In this document: in pieces, positions 10,282 to 19,208 of the stretch
How positions within the stretch are numbered: position 1 is the stretch's first letter
How the letters are laid out: each line of letters opens with the position of its first letter
Assembly (NCBI RefSeq): GCF_019972155.1
Contig: NZ_BOVL01000012.1
Location: forward strand, 109,790 to 173,789
DNA from: Bradyrhizobium sp. RD5-C2
GTDB lineage: Bacteria; Pseudomonadota; Alphaproteobacteria; Rhizobiales; Xanthobacteraceae
Direction: 5' to 3'
DNA length: 64,000 nt
Program-made: the position numbers and the translations under genes
Notes under the pieces: generated by a model
Seen by the model: only the letters and a program-made list of their open reading frames with translations
Databases searched by the model: none
What the model was told of the DNA's origin: nothing

Positions 10282-11366
10282 CAGGCGCCCCCTTCGACCA
10301 AATGGCTGTCGGCATAGACGTGGACGTTGGCGGGATTGAAGATCAGGCCGGCGGTATCGCCGGAGATCGAGAAGCCCGGCGGCACGCGCGCCGCGAGTTT
10401 GGTGTTGCCGACGCGGACGCGGGCGAACTGGATGCGGCCGAGATCGTCAATCCGCTCGATGGTGGCCGACAGCAGCCCCGACGCGGGCGCCGCGACATCG
10501 ACAAATTCAGGCCGCACGCCGATCTCGATCTTCTTGCCGGCCGGCAGCACACCATAGTTTCGATGCAGGCCGATGACATGACCGTCGATCCGCGCCTCGT
10601 GGCCCGAGACCTCGGCAGGCACGATGTTCATGCCGGGCGAGCCGATGAAATAACCGACGAAGGTGTGCGCCGGCTTGTCGAACAGTTCGGCCGGCGTGCC
10701 GCTCTGCACCACCCGGCCGTCATGCATGACGACGACGGTATCGGCAAAGGTCAGCGCCTCGGTCTGGTCGTGGGTGACGTAGATCATCGTGAGGTCGAGC
10801 TCGCGATGCAGCGCCTTCAGTTTCGAGCGCAGCTGCCATTTCAGCTCGGGATCGATCACCGTCAGCGGCTCGTCGAACAGCACGGCGGCGACGTCGGAGC
10901 GCACCAGGCCGCGGCCGAGCGAGATCTTCTGCTTGGCGTCGGCGGTGAGCCGCGTCGCCTTGCGGTTCAGATACGGCGTGAGGTCGAGCAGATCGGCGAT
11001 CTGCCTGACTCGCGCATCGACCTCGGCCTTGGCGACGCCGCGGTTCTTCAGCGGGAAGGCCAGGTTCTGGCCGACCGTCATGGTGTCGTAGATGACGGGA
11101 AACTGGAACACCTGCGCGATGTTGCGCTTCTGGGTCGACAGCGGCGTGATGTCCTGGCCGTCGAACAGGATCTTGCCGCGCGACGGCGTCACGATCCCGG
11201 AGATCAGGTTGAGCAACGTGGTCTTGCCGCAGCCGGAGGGTCCGAGCAGCGCGTAGGCGCCGCCCTGCCGCCAGGTCATCGTCACCGGCTTCAGCGCAAA
11301 GGATTCCAGCGGGGCGTCGTTGCCGCTGTAGGATTGCGCGAGATCGACGAGGTCAATGCGAGCCAT
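10281..11366 (-). CDS. glpT: Glycerol ABC transporter ATPase, degenerate signature
   Basis: MalK-type nucleotide-binding protein, 361 aa, with N-terminal ATPase and C-terminal TOBE-like domain. Walker A GPSGCGKTT (42-50), Q-loop Gln88, Walker B AVLFDE (161-166) and switch His199 (VTHD) are intact. The ABC signature, normally LSGGQ, is LTADAKQ at about 140-146, so it is degenerate. Its partner GlpS has the opposite pattern: intact signature, no switch histidine. Together they would build one complete ATP site (GlpT Walker motifs with GlpS signature). It begins 12 nt after the glpS stop. Name by operon position; note it is unrelated to the E. coli GlpT antiporter. Confidence 0.88.
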   Translation of the reverse strand: MARIDLVDLAQSYSGNDAPLESFALKPVTMTWRQGGAYALLGPSGCGKTTLLNLISGIVTPSRGKILFDGQDITPLSTQKRNIAQVFQFPVIYDTMTVGQNLAFPLKNRGVAKAEVDARVRQIADLLDLTPYLNRKATRLTADAKQKISLGRGLVRSDVAAVLFDEPLTVIDPELKWQLRSKLKALHRELDLTMIYVTHDQTEALTFADTVVVMHDGRVVQSGTPAELFDKPAHTFVGYFIGSPGMNIVPAEVSGHEARIDGHVIGLHRNYGVLPAGKKIEIGVRPEFVDVAAPASGLLSATIERIDDLGRIQFARVRVGNTKLAARVPPGFSISGDTAGLIFNPANVHVYADSHLVEGGA

Positions 11367-11378
11367 CGGGCATCTCCC

Positions 11379-12518
11379 TCAATTGCTCTTGCGGGCTGAC
11401 GCGCTTGCTGCAAGCGAACTGCCATACAGCTCGCTTGCGAACGCGGTCGCGGGCGACGCGACCAGGCGGTCAGCGGCGTCAAACACAAAGATGTTTTCGG
11501 GATCGATCGCGGCTTCGAGCACCTGCCCGGGTTCATATTCGTGCACGCCGTGCAGCACCGCGACCCAGTTCGAACCATGGACATGAACGTGCACGAAGCT
11601 CTCCGACCCGGTGATCTCGGTCACCGTCACGGTGGCGGAGAATTTGTGGCGGCCGGGTACGACGCTCCCGACCTCGAGCTGATGCGCACGGAAGCCGATC
11701 TTGTACGTGCCGTCAGGCAGATTGGCGTACAGCCCGGCCGCGGGCGCCTGCTCGCCGCCGGCATAGATCACCCGGTCGCCCTTCTTCTCGATGCCGATGA
11801 TATTGAGCGGCGGATCGGAGAACACCTGCGCGACCCGCAGCGTGTCGGGATGGCGGTAGACCTTCGGCGTCGCGCCGGTCTGCAGCGCCTGGCCTTCCCA
11901 CATGCACACCGTGTCGCCGCCGAGCAGCAGCGCTTCCGACGGTTCGGTGGTGGCATAGACGAAGATCGCACCCGATGCCTCGAAGATCCGCGGCAGCTCG
12001 GCACGCAGCTCCTCGCGCAGCTTGTAGTCGAGATTGGCGAGCGGCTCGTCGAGCAGCACGAGGTCGGCGCCCTTGACCAGCGCGCGCGCAATCGCGGTGC
12101 GCTGCTGCTGGCCGCCGGAGAGCTGCAGCGGCGTTCGCTTCAAATAAGGCTCGAGCCGCAACAGACTGGCCGCCTCCGCCACCCGCTGCTCGATCTCGGC
12201 CTTCGGCTTGCCCTGCACCCGCAGCGGCGAGGCGATGTTCTCGTAGACCGTCAGCGAGGGATAGTTGATGAACTGCTGATAGACCATCGCCACCGAGCGC
12301 TGCCGCACGTCGGCGCCGGTGACGTCCTTGCCGTCGACCAGCACGCGGCCGGTGGTCGGCTTGTCGAGGCCGGCGAGCAGCCGCATGATCGAGGTCTTGC
12401 CCGACAGCGTCGGCCCGAGCAGCACGCTGAGCGTGCCACGCTCCAGCGTCAGCGAAACATCGCGGATGGTCTGGATGCCATCCACAGTTCGCGTGACGTT
12501 CTGCAGTGTAACGCTCAT
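11379..12518 (-). CDS. glpS: Glycerol ABC transporter ATPase, lacks switch His
   Basis: MalK-type ATPase, 379 aa. Walker A GPTLSGKTS (35-43), Q-loop Gln81, canonical signature LSGGQ (133-137) and Walker B LVLLDE (153-158) are intact, but the switch-histidine segment reads YATTEPSEAL, putting Thr191 where VTHDQ has His. The C-terminal half is a TOBE-like regulatory domain. The start overlaps the glpD stop as ATGA. See the GlpT entry for the complementary defect. Part of the heterodimeric ATPase of the glycerol importer. Confidence 0.88.
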   Translation of the reverse strand: MSVTLQNVTRTVDGIQTIRDVSLTLERGTLSVLLGPTLSGKTSIMRLLAGLDKPTTGRVLVDGKDVTGADVRQRSVAMVYQQFINYPSLTVYENIASPLRVQGKPKAEIEQRVAEAASLLRLEPYLKRTPLQLSGGQQQRTAIARALVKGADLVLLDEPLANLDYKLREELRAELPRIFEASGAIFVYATTEPSEALLLGGDTVCMWEGQALQTGATPKVYRHPDTLRVAQVFSDPPLNIIGIEKKGDRVIYAGGEQAPAAGLYANLPDGTYKIGFRAHQLEVGSVVPGRHKFSATVTVTEITGSESFVHVHVHGSNWVAVLHGVHEYEPGQVLEAAIDPENIFVFDAADRLVASPATAFASELYGSSLAASASARKSN

Positions 12519-14059
12519 GCCCGTCCTCCCGCTTCGCGGAGGGGACGTTCACCGGACACGCGGTTGGCGACCATCCACTCGTCGAGCGCGGCGATTTCAC
12601 CCGCCGTCATCCGCAAGCCCAGCTTGGATCGTCGCCAGACGACATCTTCCGCGGTCCGCGCCCATTCGTTCGCCATCAGGTACCGGACTTCACTCTCCGT
12701 CAAGGTGGCGCCGAAGGCGCGGCCGAGATCATCAGCCGTTGCTGCATTGCCCAGGACCTTGCTGGCGCGCGTGCCATAGGCATGCGCGAGACGGTTGGCG
12801 TGGGACTGCGCGAGGAACGGATGGTTGCGAACCAGCTCGGCGCTCAGCGCCGCGACCGCGGAGACATCCATGTCGCCGCCGGGCAGCGGCGCCTTGCCAG
12901 TCCAGCCTTCCTGCGCTTTCGCGCCGCGCAGATAGGGCGACAGCCGCTCCAGCGCCTCTTCGGAGAGGCGGCGATAGGTGGTGATCTTGCCGCCATAGAT
13001 CGACAGCAGCGGCGCACCGCCGGGTGTATCGAGCTCGAACACGTAGTCGCGGGTCGCAGCCTTGGCTTCGCTCGCACCGTCGTCATAGAGCGGACGCACG
13101 CCGGAGTAATTCCAGACCACGTCCTCGGGCTTCACCGGCTTGGCGAGGTATTCGCTGGCGGAGGCGCAGAGATACTCGATCTCCTCGCGCGTCGCCTTCA
13201 CCTTGGCCGGATCGCCGTCATAGTCGCGATCGGTGGTGCCGATCAGCGAGAAATCGTTCTGGTAGGGGATGACGAAGATGATGCGGCCGTCAGCATTCTG
13301 GAAGATGTAGGCGCGATCGTGGTCGTAGAGTTTCGGCACGACGATATGCGAGCCCTGCACCAGCCGCACCTTGGCACGCGCGTTGACGCCGGCGCCGGTG
13401 GCCAGCACCTGCTCGACCCAGGGACCGCCGGCATTGACCAGCACGCGCGCCTTGATGGTGTCGCGGGCGCCGGTGGCGCCGTCCTCGACCGTGACGTGCC
13501 AGACGCCGTCGACCTGCCTGATCTCGACCGCGCGGGTGCGGGTGCGAATCTCGGCGCCACGATCGGCGGCATCGCGCGCAGTCAGCGCCACCAGCCGCGC
13601 ATCGTCGACGAAGCAGTCGGAATATTCGAAGCCCTTGGTGTAGCGCCCGGGGATCAGCGGCTTGCCGACCACGTCGCGGGTCAGATCAAGCGAGCGCGTC
13701 GCGGGCAACAGGTGCCGGCCACCGATATGGTCGTAGAGGAAGAGACCGAGCCGCAGCAGCCAGGCCGGACGCAGGCCCGCATGGTGCGGCAAAACGAAAC
13801 GCAGCGGACGAATGATATGCGGCGCGATCTGCCAGAGGATCTCGCGCTCGATCAGCGCCTCGCGCACCAGACGAAACTCGTAATACTCGAGATAGCGCAG
13901 GCCGCCATGCACGAGCTTGGTCGACCAGGACGACGTCCCGCTGGCCAAATCATTCATTTCACAGAGGAAAACAGAATTGCCCCGGCCCGCCGCATCGCGC
14001 GCGATGCCGCAGCCATTAACGCCGCCTCCAATGATGGCGAGGTCGTAAATTCGGTCCAA
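12515..14059 (-). CDS. glpD: Glycerol-3-phosphate dehydrogenase, FAD-dependent
   Basis: Aerobic membrane-associated enzyme that oxidises glycerol-3-phosphate to dihydroxyacetone phosphate and feeds electrons to quinone; 514 aa, usual length. FAD-binding GGGVNG (11-16) begins the protein, with GlpD signatures SGTSSWSTKLVHGGLRYLEYYEF and the C-terminal DAO-C domain containing the typical NEWARTAEDVVWRRSKLGLR segment in pieces. Start is TTG at 14059 with GGGGGAAG a few bases upstream. First gene of the uptake operon. No glycerol kinase gene is visible in this window; glpK must be elsewhere. Confidence 0.93.
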   Translation of the reverse strand: MDRIYDLAIIGGGVNGCGIARDAAGRGNSVFLCEMNDLASGTSSWSTKLVHGGLRYLEYYEFRLVREALIEREILWQIAPHIIRPLRFVLPHHAGLRPAWLLRLGLFLYDHIGGRHLLPATRSLDLTRDVVGKPLIPGRYTKGFEYSDCFVDDARLVALTARDAADRGAEIRTRTRAVEIRQVDGVWHVTVEDGATGARDTIKARVLVNAGGPWVEQVLATGAGVNARAKVRLVQGSHIVVPKLYDHDRAYIFQNADGRIIFVIPYQNDFSLIGTTDRDYDGDPAKVKATREEIEYLCASASEYLAKPVKPEDVVWNYSGVRPLYDDGASEAKAATRDYVFELDTPGGAPLLSIYGGKITTYRRLSEEALERLSPYLRGAKAQEGWTGKAPLPGGDMDVSAVAALSAELVRNHPFLAQSHANRLAHAYGTRASKVLGNAATADDLGRAFGATLTESEVRYLMANEWARTAEDVVWRRSKLGLRMTAGEIAALDEWMVANRVSGERPLREAGGRA

Positions 14060-14249
14060 AGAACGCTTCCCCCGGCAACCGTTTTCGCTTTGACGGTTTT
14101 ACTTTCGGATTGGAGTAGATCACAACCGAAAACGAAAGCAAAGTGAAAATGGGGAACTTTTGCGGGGGATTTTTTGGGCGGATTGATCGTGGCGGGGCAG
14201 CGGGTTCGCGAATTTATCGCCTTCACGCCGAACTCTCCTGCTGAACCCG
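14060..14249 (-). promoter_or_regulatory. glpD upstream region with candidate GlpR sites
   Basis: AT-richer leader before glpD. On the plus strand it contains CGAAAACGAAA (14127-14137) and CGTTTTCGCTTT (about 14080-14091), i.e. repeated CGAAA/TTTCG units in both orientations about 40 bp apart, the type of short repeat bound by DeoR-family regulators. Binding by the adjacent GlpR is an inference. Confidence 0.4.
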
Positions 14250-14344
14250 TCACCCTGAGGAGCGCGTAGCGCGTCTCGAAGGGTCGACGGCCACGAGCGG
14301 GGCCGTCGACCCTTCGAGGCTCGCTCCGCTCGCACCTCAGGGGG
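14250..14344. repeat. CACCCTGAGG-type palindromic repeat
   Basis: Begins CACCCTGAGGAGCGCGTAGC and contains the inverted core GGGTCGACGGCC / GGCCGTCGACCC. A 28-nt stretch is identical, inverted, to the copy at 60035-60136. It sits between glpR and glpD, separating them into different transcription units. Confidence 0.85.
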
Positions 14345-14385
14345 ACGGGGAGAGAGCTGTGCGTGCGGCTTCGTCGCGTTCAGCT

Positions 14386-14413
14386 GTCATGCCCCGCTTC
14401 AAGCGGGGCATCC
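14386..14413. repeat. GCCCCGCTTCAAGCGGGGC palindrome
   Basis: Perfect 10-bp inverted repeat TGCCCCGCTT-C-AAGCGGGGCA flanked by GTCA and TCCAG; a third kind of short intergenic palindrome in this window. The rest of the glpR-glpD gap down to 14570 shows no supported gene. Confidence 0.7.
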
Positions 14414-14570
14414 AGCACGCCGCGGCGTCGCGGCTCAAGCGCGAACGTCTCTGGAATACTGGATCGCCCGGTCCCGTCTACGCCAAGGCTTCGACGAGGC
14501 TTTCGCTCTCAGGCGCGCCGAAGCTTTAGCGGAGGCGGCGAGCCGGGCGACGACAGCGAGAGAATGCGAA

Positions 14571-15401
14571 CTACGCGCTGCGCAGCGTTGCGGGTGCGGC
14601 GTCGGCGCCGTTGTCGTCGATATCGACCGCCGGCTTGTCCATCGCGACGACCACCTCGATGCCGCGGCTGTGGCAGATGTTGGCGAGGCCTGCGGGCAGA
14701 GGCGAATCGGTGACGAAGGTCTGGATCTGGCTCATATGGGCGATCCGCACCGGCGCGCTGCGGCGGAGCTTGGTCGCGTCCGACACCAGCATCACGTTGC
14801 GCGCGTTGGCGATGATCGCCTGCGCGACCTGCACTTCGCGATAGTCGAAGTCGAGCAGCGCGCCCTCCTCGTCGATCGCCGATGCGCCGATGATCGCGTA
14901 ATCGACCTTGAACTGGCCGATCAGCTGCGTCGCGGTCGAGCCGACCACGGCGCCGTCGGCGCGGCGCACCGTTCCGCCGGCCACCACCACCTCGATGCGC
15001 GGATGGCGGTACAGCAGCATCGCGACGTTGAGGTTGTTGGTGATGACCAAGAGGTCCTCATGCGAGGTCAGCGCGCTCGCGACCTCTTCCGTCGTTGTGC
15101 CGATATTGATGAACAGCGAACACCCGTTTGGAATCCGCTCGGCCGCGGCGGCGCCGATCGCCTTCTTCTCCTCGGCGGCGACGAAGCGGCGCGCCTCATA
15201 GGCGAGGTTCTCGACACCCGAGGCGATGATCGCGCCGCCATGAATGCGGGTCAGCGACCGCTCGTCGCAGAGATCGTTGAGGTCCTTGCGGATGGTCTGC
15301 GCCGACACCTCGAACCGCTTGGCAAGGTCCTCGACCATGACCCGGCCGAATGCACGTGCGATGTTGAGGATTTCAGTCTGGCGATGGGAGAGTCCGGCCA
15401 C
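14571..15401 (-). CDS. glpR: DeoR family glycerol regulator
   Basis: 276-aa DeoR repressor. N-terminal helix-turn-helix (RQTEILNIARAFGRVMVEDL then FEVSAQTIRKDLNDL), followed by the sugar-phosphate sensor domain with INIGTTTEEVA near 100 and the GASAIDEEGALLDFDYREV segment characteristic of DeoR members that bind phosphorylated ligands. GTG start at 15401 with AAGGGGG upstream. It lies upstream of glpD on the same strand but is separated by 511 nt and repeats. Likely represses the glp operon until glycerol-3-phosphate accumulates; the ligand is inferred from the family. Confidence 0.88.
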   Translation of the reverse strand: MAGLSHRQTEILNIARAFGRVMVEDLAKRFEVSAQTIRKDLNDLCDERSLTRIHGGAIIASGVENLAYEARRFVAAEEKKAIGAAAAERIPNGCSLFINIGTTTEEVASALTSHEDLLVITNNLNVAMLLYRHPRIEVVVAGGTVRRADGAVVGSTATQLIGQFKVDYAIIGASAIDEEGALLDFDYREVQVAQAIIANARNVMLVSDATKLRRSAPVRIAHMSQIQTFVTDSPLPAGLANICHSRGIEVVVAMDKPAVDIDDNGADAAPATLRSA

Positions 15402-15528
15402 GGCGGCCCCCTTGAAACGGCGAGTCGCCTATGGTGCGACCGATCGGCATGGAGGTCAACGAGCAAGCATTGCCGGGGTTAAGCACTGCGCTGCAGCATT
15501 GCGGAGGCGGCACGCTCCGGCACCTTTC

Positions 15529-16224
15529 TCACCACCCCATCGCCGACGCGACCAGGCGGGTCAAGTCCGGATCGTCGAACGCCCGCGCGCTGGCGACCGC
15601 GCCGGCCGCGAGCAGATCGGCATGACCGAGCCCGGTTCGCATCCCGATCGTCGCGATGCCCGCCGCGGTCGCGGACTGGATGCCGGAGCGCGAATCCTCG
15701 AATGCGAGCGAAGCCTGTGCCTGCGCGCCTGCAAGGCGCAGCCCCTCGAGATACGGCAATGGATGCGGCTTGCCGTGCGCCAATTCATCGCCGATCACGA
15801 GCGCCTTGAAACGGTGCGCGATGCCCAGTCCCGCGAGCAGCAGTTCAGCGTTCGGGCGCGGCGCGTTGGTCACCGCCACCATCGGCACGCCGGCGCGATC
15901 GGCCGCCTCGAGCAGCGCCATCAAGCCCGGCACCGGCACGATCTGGCCGGAGACCAATTCGCGGAAGATCCGCTCCTTCTCGCCGAGAATGCTGGCGCGA
16001 CGTTCAGGCGGTTCGTGGGCGAGGAAACGCTCGCCGATCGACGCATTGGAGAAGCCTTGCAGCTCCTTGCCGAAACGCCCGTGATCGAAGCTGTGTCCAT
16101 GGGGGCTGAGCACCTGGTTGAACGCCGCCAGATGCAGCGGATCGGTGTCGGCGAGCGTGCCGTCGATATCGAACAGCAGCGCCTTGTTTTGTGTCTGCGA
16201 CGCCCGGCCTTGTGTCTGCGACAT
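15529..16224 (-). CDS. HAD family phosphatase
   Basis: 231-aa haloacid-dehalogenase-type hydrolase of the beta-phosphoglucomutase-like subgroup. Motif I DIDGT (19-23), motif II VTNAP, motif III Lys in HGKPHPLPY and motif IV FEDSRSG are present, with a helical cap between I and II. It acts on a small phosphorylated metabolite in the cytoplasm. Being just upstream of glpR, it might dephosphorylate a glycerol or glycolate phosphate, but that is only context. The N-terminus MSQTQGRASQTQ is encoded by a short direct repeat (TTGTGTCTGCGAC twice), so the exact start is uncertain. Confidence 0.85.
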   Translation of the reverse strand: MSQTQGRASQTQNKALLFDIDGTLADTDPLHLAAFNQVLSPHGHSFDHGRFGKELQGFSNASIGERFLAHEPPERRASILGEKERIFRELVSGQIVPVPGLMALLEAADRAGVPMVAVTNAPRPNAELLLAGLGIAHRFKALVIGDELAHGKPHPLPYLEGLRLAGAQAQASLAFEDSRSGIQSATAAGIATIGMRTGLGHADLLAAGAVASARAFDDPDLTRLVASAMGW

Positions 16225-16305
16225 CCGAAAAACGTTTCCGTGAGTTCGGATGCATCAATACAGACTCTCGCGGCGCGCGCAAATGACGCGCCGCCTGGCT
16301 GCATA

Positions 16306-16500
16306 TCAGGAGGCCAGCTGCAGATCTTGCCCAGTGACAAGCCGTCGCGCCGCGCGCTCGGCCTCGCGTGCGTTGCGGAATATCTGGCCTTCGAGGGCGT
16401 GGAAGCGGTGCGAGGCGGCAAAAAACGCGTAACCACCGCTATCGCGCACCACGATATCCGCGGTCTGTGAACTCACTTCGATGACGTAGCAGTCAGACAT
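16306..16500 (-). CDS. Small conserved hypothetical protein
   Basis: 64 aa: starts MSDCYVIEVSSQTADIVVRD and ends in a charged helix (REAERAARRLVTGQDL). No signal peptide or membrane helix. Sequence character (codon use, soluble fold with strands then helix) fits a real protein, and I believe similar small proteins occur in Bradyrhizobium. Function unknown. The 166 nt between it and the thioesterase gene shows nothing else. Confidence 0.6.
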   Translation of the reverse strand: MSDCYVIEVSSQTADIVVRDSGGYAFFAASHRFHALEGQIFRNAREAERAARRLVTGQDLQLAS

Positions 16501-16666
16501 TATCGGCCTCGGTTTGATTCCGCGCCGTCAACGGCGTCACCGTCTGTTTGTTCCTCGGTTTATTTGCGACACGAAGCGCCGCTTTTGCAATCGAGCCGCG
16601 CTCCCGTCTCAGTTTCGACGCGTTTTCCCTCGCGCCGAATCAGCGCAGCTCTTCGCGCGGAAGACC

Positions 16667-17113
16667 TCAGGTCGAAATCGTCGCGCCATCGCGCTGGATC
16701 GGCTGCGGATGGCCCTGCTCGTCGATCGAGACGTAGGTGAAATTGCCGTCGGTGACGAGAATCGACTGCTGCTCGCGGCGGCGCAGCACCCAGGCTTCGA
16801 GATGCACCGTGATCGAGGTGCGGCCAACGCGCACGAGATTGGCGTGCACCGAGACGAGATCGCCGACATAGACCGCCTTGCGGAAATTCATCGCCTCGAT
16901 CGCGACCGTCACGGTGCGGGACTTCGCGAGCTTGGAGGCGAACACGCCGCCACCGACGTCCATCTGGCTGAGCAGCCAGCCACCGAAGATGTCGCCATTG
17001 GCATTGGTGTCGGCCGGCATCGCCAGCGTGCGGATGCAGAGATCGCCCTGCGGTTCGTTGCCGCTGATCGGCGGCGCGTGAACATGCGTTTCAGGTGCTT
17101 GGGTGTCAGTCAC
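16667..17113 (-). CDS. Acyl-CoA thioesterase, hotdog fold (YciA-like)
   Basis: 148-aa hotdog thioesterase that hydrolyses acyl-CoA to free acid and CoA. Hallmark DTNANGDIFGGWLLSQMD (35-52) holds the catalytic Asp and the oxyanion-helix residues; VAIEAMNFRKAVYVGD follows. GTG start at 17113 overlaps the stop of the fadJ-type gene by 4 nt (GTGA), so it is the last gene of the beta-oxidation operon and may recover CoA when acyl-CoAs accumulate. Confidence 0.9.
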   Translation of the reverse strand: MTDTQAPETHVHAPPISGNEPQGDLCIRTLAMPADTNANGDIFGGWLLSQMDVGGGVFASKLAKSRTVTVAIEAMNFRKAVYVGDLVSVHANLVRVGRTSITVHLEAWVLRRREQQSILVTDGNFTYVSIDEQGHPQPIQRDGATIST

Positions 17114-19206
17114 TTGAAAGTCTCCCAGCCTGCGTCGGGTGCGAAACGATCGCCGAATTTCGGCGTCAATGCGCGCAGCGCGGTTACGACAGCCTCGACG
17201 CCGCGGGTGCGCGCGTAGTTCAGCGGGCCGCCGCGGAACGGAGCATAGCCGGTGCCGAAGATCATCGCGCCGTCGACCATATCGGGATCGTCGACGATGC
17301 CTTCGCGCAAGGCGGCGACGCAGATATTGGAGATCGGCAGCACCAGGCGGTCGATCATCTCGTCGCTCACCTTCGGACCGGTCTCCGGCAGCGGCGCCTT
17401 CTCCGCCTTGCCGTCCTTCCAGGTGTAGAAGCCCTTGCCGGTCTTGCGGCCGAGCTCACCCTTGGCGACCTTCTCGCGCAGCCAGGCCGGTGTCGGTGGC
17501 AAGGTGTCGCCGAACTTCGAACGCAGCATGTCGCCGACATCGAGGCAGATATCGAGGCCGACCTGGTCGGCGAGCTCGATCGGCCCCATCGGCATGCCGA
17601 ACTCGACGGCGGCCGCGTCGATCAGGCGCTGATCGGTCTTCTCGTCCAGCATCATCATCGCTTCCAGCATGTAGGGCGTCAGCGCGCGGTTGACGAGGAA
17701 GCCCGGCGAGCTCTTCACCGGCAGCGGCAGACGATCGATGGCGCCGACAAAGGCGAGCGCCTCCTTGAGCATCGCGGCATCGGTGCCGTCATGGCTGACG
17801 ACCTCGACGAGTTGCAGCCGCGACACCGGATTGAAGAAGTGCAGGCCGAGCAGCCGCTCCGGCCGCGCCAGCGTGGTGCGCAGATCCTGCAAGGGGATGC
17901 TCGACGTATTGGTGGCCAGGATCGCGCCCTGCTTCAGCTTCGGCTCGAGGCCGGCATAGACCTTCTGCTTCAGCTCGAGCTTTTCCGGCACCGCCTCGAT
18001 GATCAGATCGGCGTTGCGGACGCCCTCGCCGTCCATGTCGGGGATCAGCCGGTCGAGCGCGTCGCGCTGGTCGATCTTCTTGCGCATGATCTTGCCGAAC
18101 AGATCCGCGGCGCGCTTCATCGCCCCCGCGATCGGCTCGGCCTTCATGTCGGCGAGCGTGACGCGCATATCCTGGTTGGCGCACCAAGCCGCGATGTCGC
18201 CGCCCATCGCGCCGGCACCGATGACATGCACGTGCTGTACCTTGTTGCCGGGGCCTGCCGCCTTCTTCATCTGCTCGCGCAGGAAGAACACCCGGATCAG
18301 ATTCTGCGCTGTCGGCGTCACCATCAGATTGGCGAACGACGCCTTCTCCGCATTCAGCATCGCCGCGCGATTGCCGGCGTGCTTCTCCCAGAGGTCGATC
18401 AGCGCTGAGGGCGCCGGATAATGCTTGCGCGGCGCGGCCTTCTCGGCCTCGCTGCGCATCCGTGAGGCAAGGAGGCCTCGGACCGGACCAAAATTGAGGA
18501 TGGTATTGAGCACGCCGGGCTTGGCGCGCTTCAGCCGGCCAAACACCGCGTCCTTGACGGCGTTGCGGACGTGGCGCTCCTGCGTGACGGTATCGACCAG
18601 ACCGAGCGATTTCGCGCGGCGTGCGTCGATCGTCTTGCCGGTCAGCATCAAGGTCATCGCCTGCATCGGGTTGACCAGTTCGGTGAAGCGCACGGTGCCG
18701 CCGAGGCCGGGATGCAGGCCGAGCATCACCTCGGGAAAGCCGAACCTGGCATCGTCGATCGCGATCCGCATCTGGCAGGCCAGCGCGACCTCGAGGCCGC
18801 CGCCGAGACAGAAGCCGTGGATCACGGCGACCGAGGGCACGCGCAACGCCTCGAGCCGGTCGATCACCGCATGGGCGCGGCCGATCTCGGTCTCGACCGC
18901 GCGCGGGTCGCTGGCGCCGCGAAATTCATTGACGTCGGCGCCGGCGATGAAGCCGCTGGTCTTGGCCGAGCGCACCACGAGGCCGGCGGGCCGCTGGTTC
19001 TCCAGCGACGCGACGATGGTATCGAGCTCCTCCAGCAGATCGGCGGACAGCGTGTTGGCGCTGGTTCCGGCGCGGTCGAACAGCAGCCAGGCAATGCCGT
19101 CCTCGTCACGCGTCAGCTTGAAATTCCTGTACGGGCTATCGGCGGCCGGCTTCGGCCCGAGCTCGAGCCCGCGGTCGGCGAGGACGTCCATGATCCGTGA
19201 ATCCAT
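17110..19206 (-). CDS. fadJ: Fatty-acid oxidation alpha subunit, hydratase/dehydrogenase fusion
   Basis: 698-aa multifunctional enzyme. N-terminal crotonase domain (about 20-200) with AGADVNEF, the catalytic Glu segments GGGLEVALA and FGFPEVMLGLHPGLGGT; then the 3-hydroxyacyl-CoA dehydrogenase domain with NAD motif GAGAMGGDIA and catalytic His in HFFNPVSRLQLVEVV, and the C-terminal domain with KGFYTW. Catalyses hydration of enoyl-CoA and oxidation of 3-hydroxyacyl-CoA. Start at 19206 (MDSRIM) lies 2 nt after the thiolase stop. FadB is an alternative name; the FadI-type thiolase beside it favours the FadJ-like pairing. Confidence 0.9.
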   Translation of the reverse strand: MDSRIMDVLADRGLELGPKPAADSPYRNFKLTRDEDGIAWLLFDRAGTSANTLSADLLEELDTIVASLENQRPAGLVVRSAKTSGFIAGADVNEFRGASDPRAVETEIGRAHAVIDRLEALRVPSVAVIHGFCLGGGLEVALACQMRIAIDDARFGFPEVMLGLHPGLGGTVRFTELVNPMQAMTLMLTGKTIDARRAKSLGLVDTVTQERHVRNAVKDAVFGRLKRAKPGVLNTILNFGPVRGLLASRMRSEAEKAAPRKHYPAPSALIDLWEKHAGNRAAMLNAEKASFANLMVTPTAQNLIRVFFLREQMKKAAGPGNKVQHVHVIGAGAMGGDIAAWCANQDMRVTLADMKAEPIAGAMKRAADLFGKIMRKKIDQRDALDRLIPDMDGEGVRNADLIIEAVPEKLELKQKVYAGLEPKLKQGAILATNTSSIPLQDLRTTLARPERLLGLHFFNPVSRLQLVEVVSHDGTDAAMLKEALAFVGAIDRLPLPVKSSPGFLVNRALTPYMLEAMMMLDEKTDQRLIDAAAVEFGMPMGPIELADQVGLDICLDVGDMLRSKFGDTLPPTPAWLREKVAKGELGRKTGKGFYTWKDGKAEKAPLPETGPKVSDEMIDRLVLPISNICVAALREGIVDDPDMVDGAMIFGTGYAPFRGGPLNYARTRGVEAVVTALRALTPKFGDRFAPDAGWETFK

Positions 19207-19208
19207 GA

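Noticed and set aside
14250..14413. Mobile element or integration site between glpR and glpD
   Set aside because: Only short palindromic repeats are seen; no transposase, terminal repeats or target duplications.
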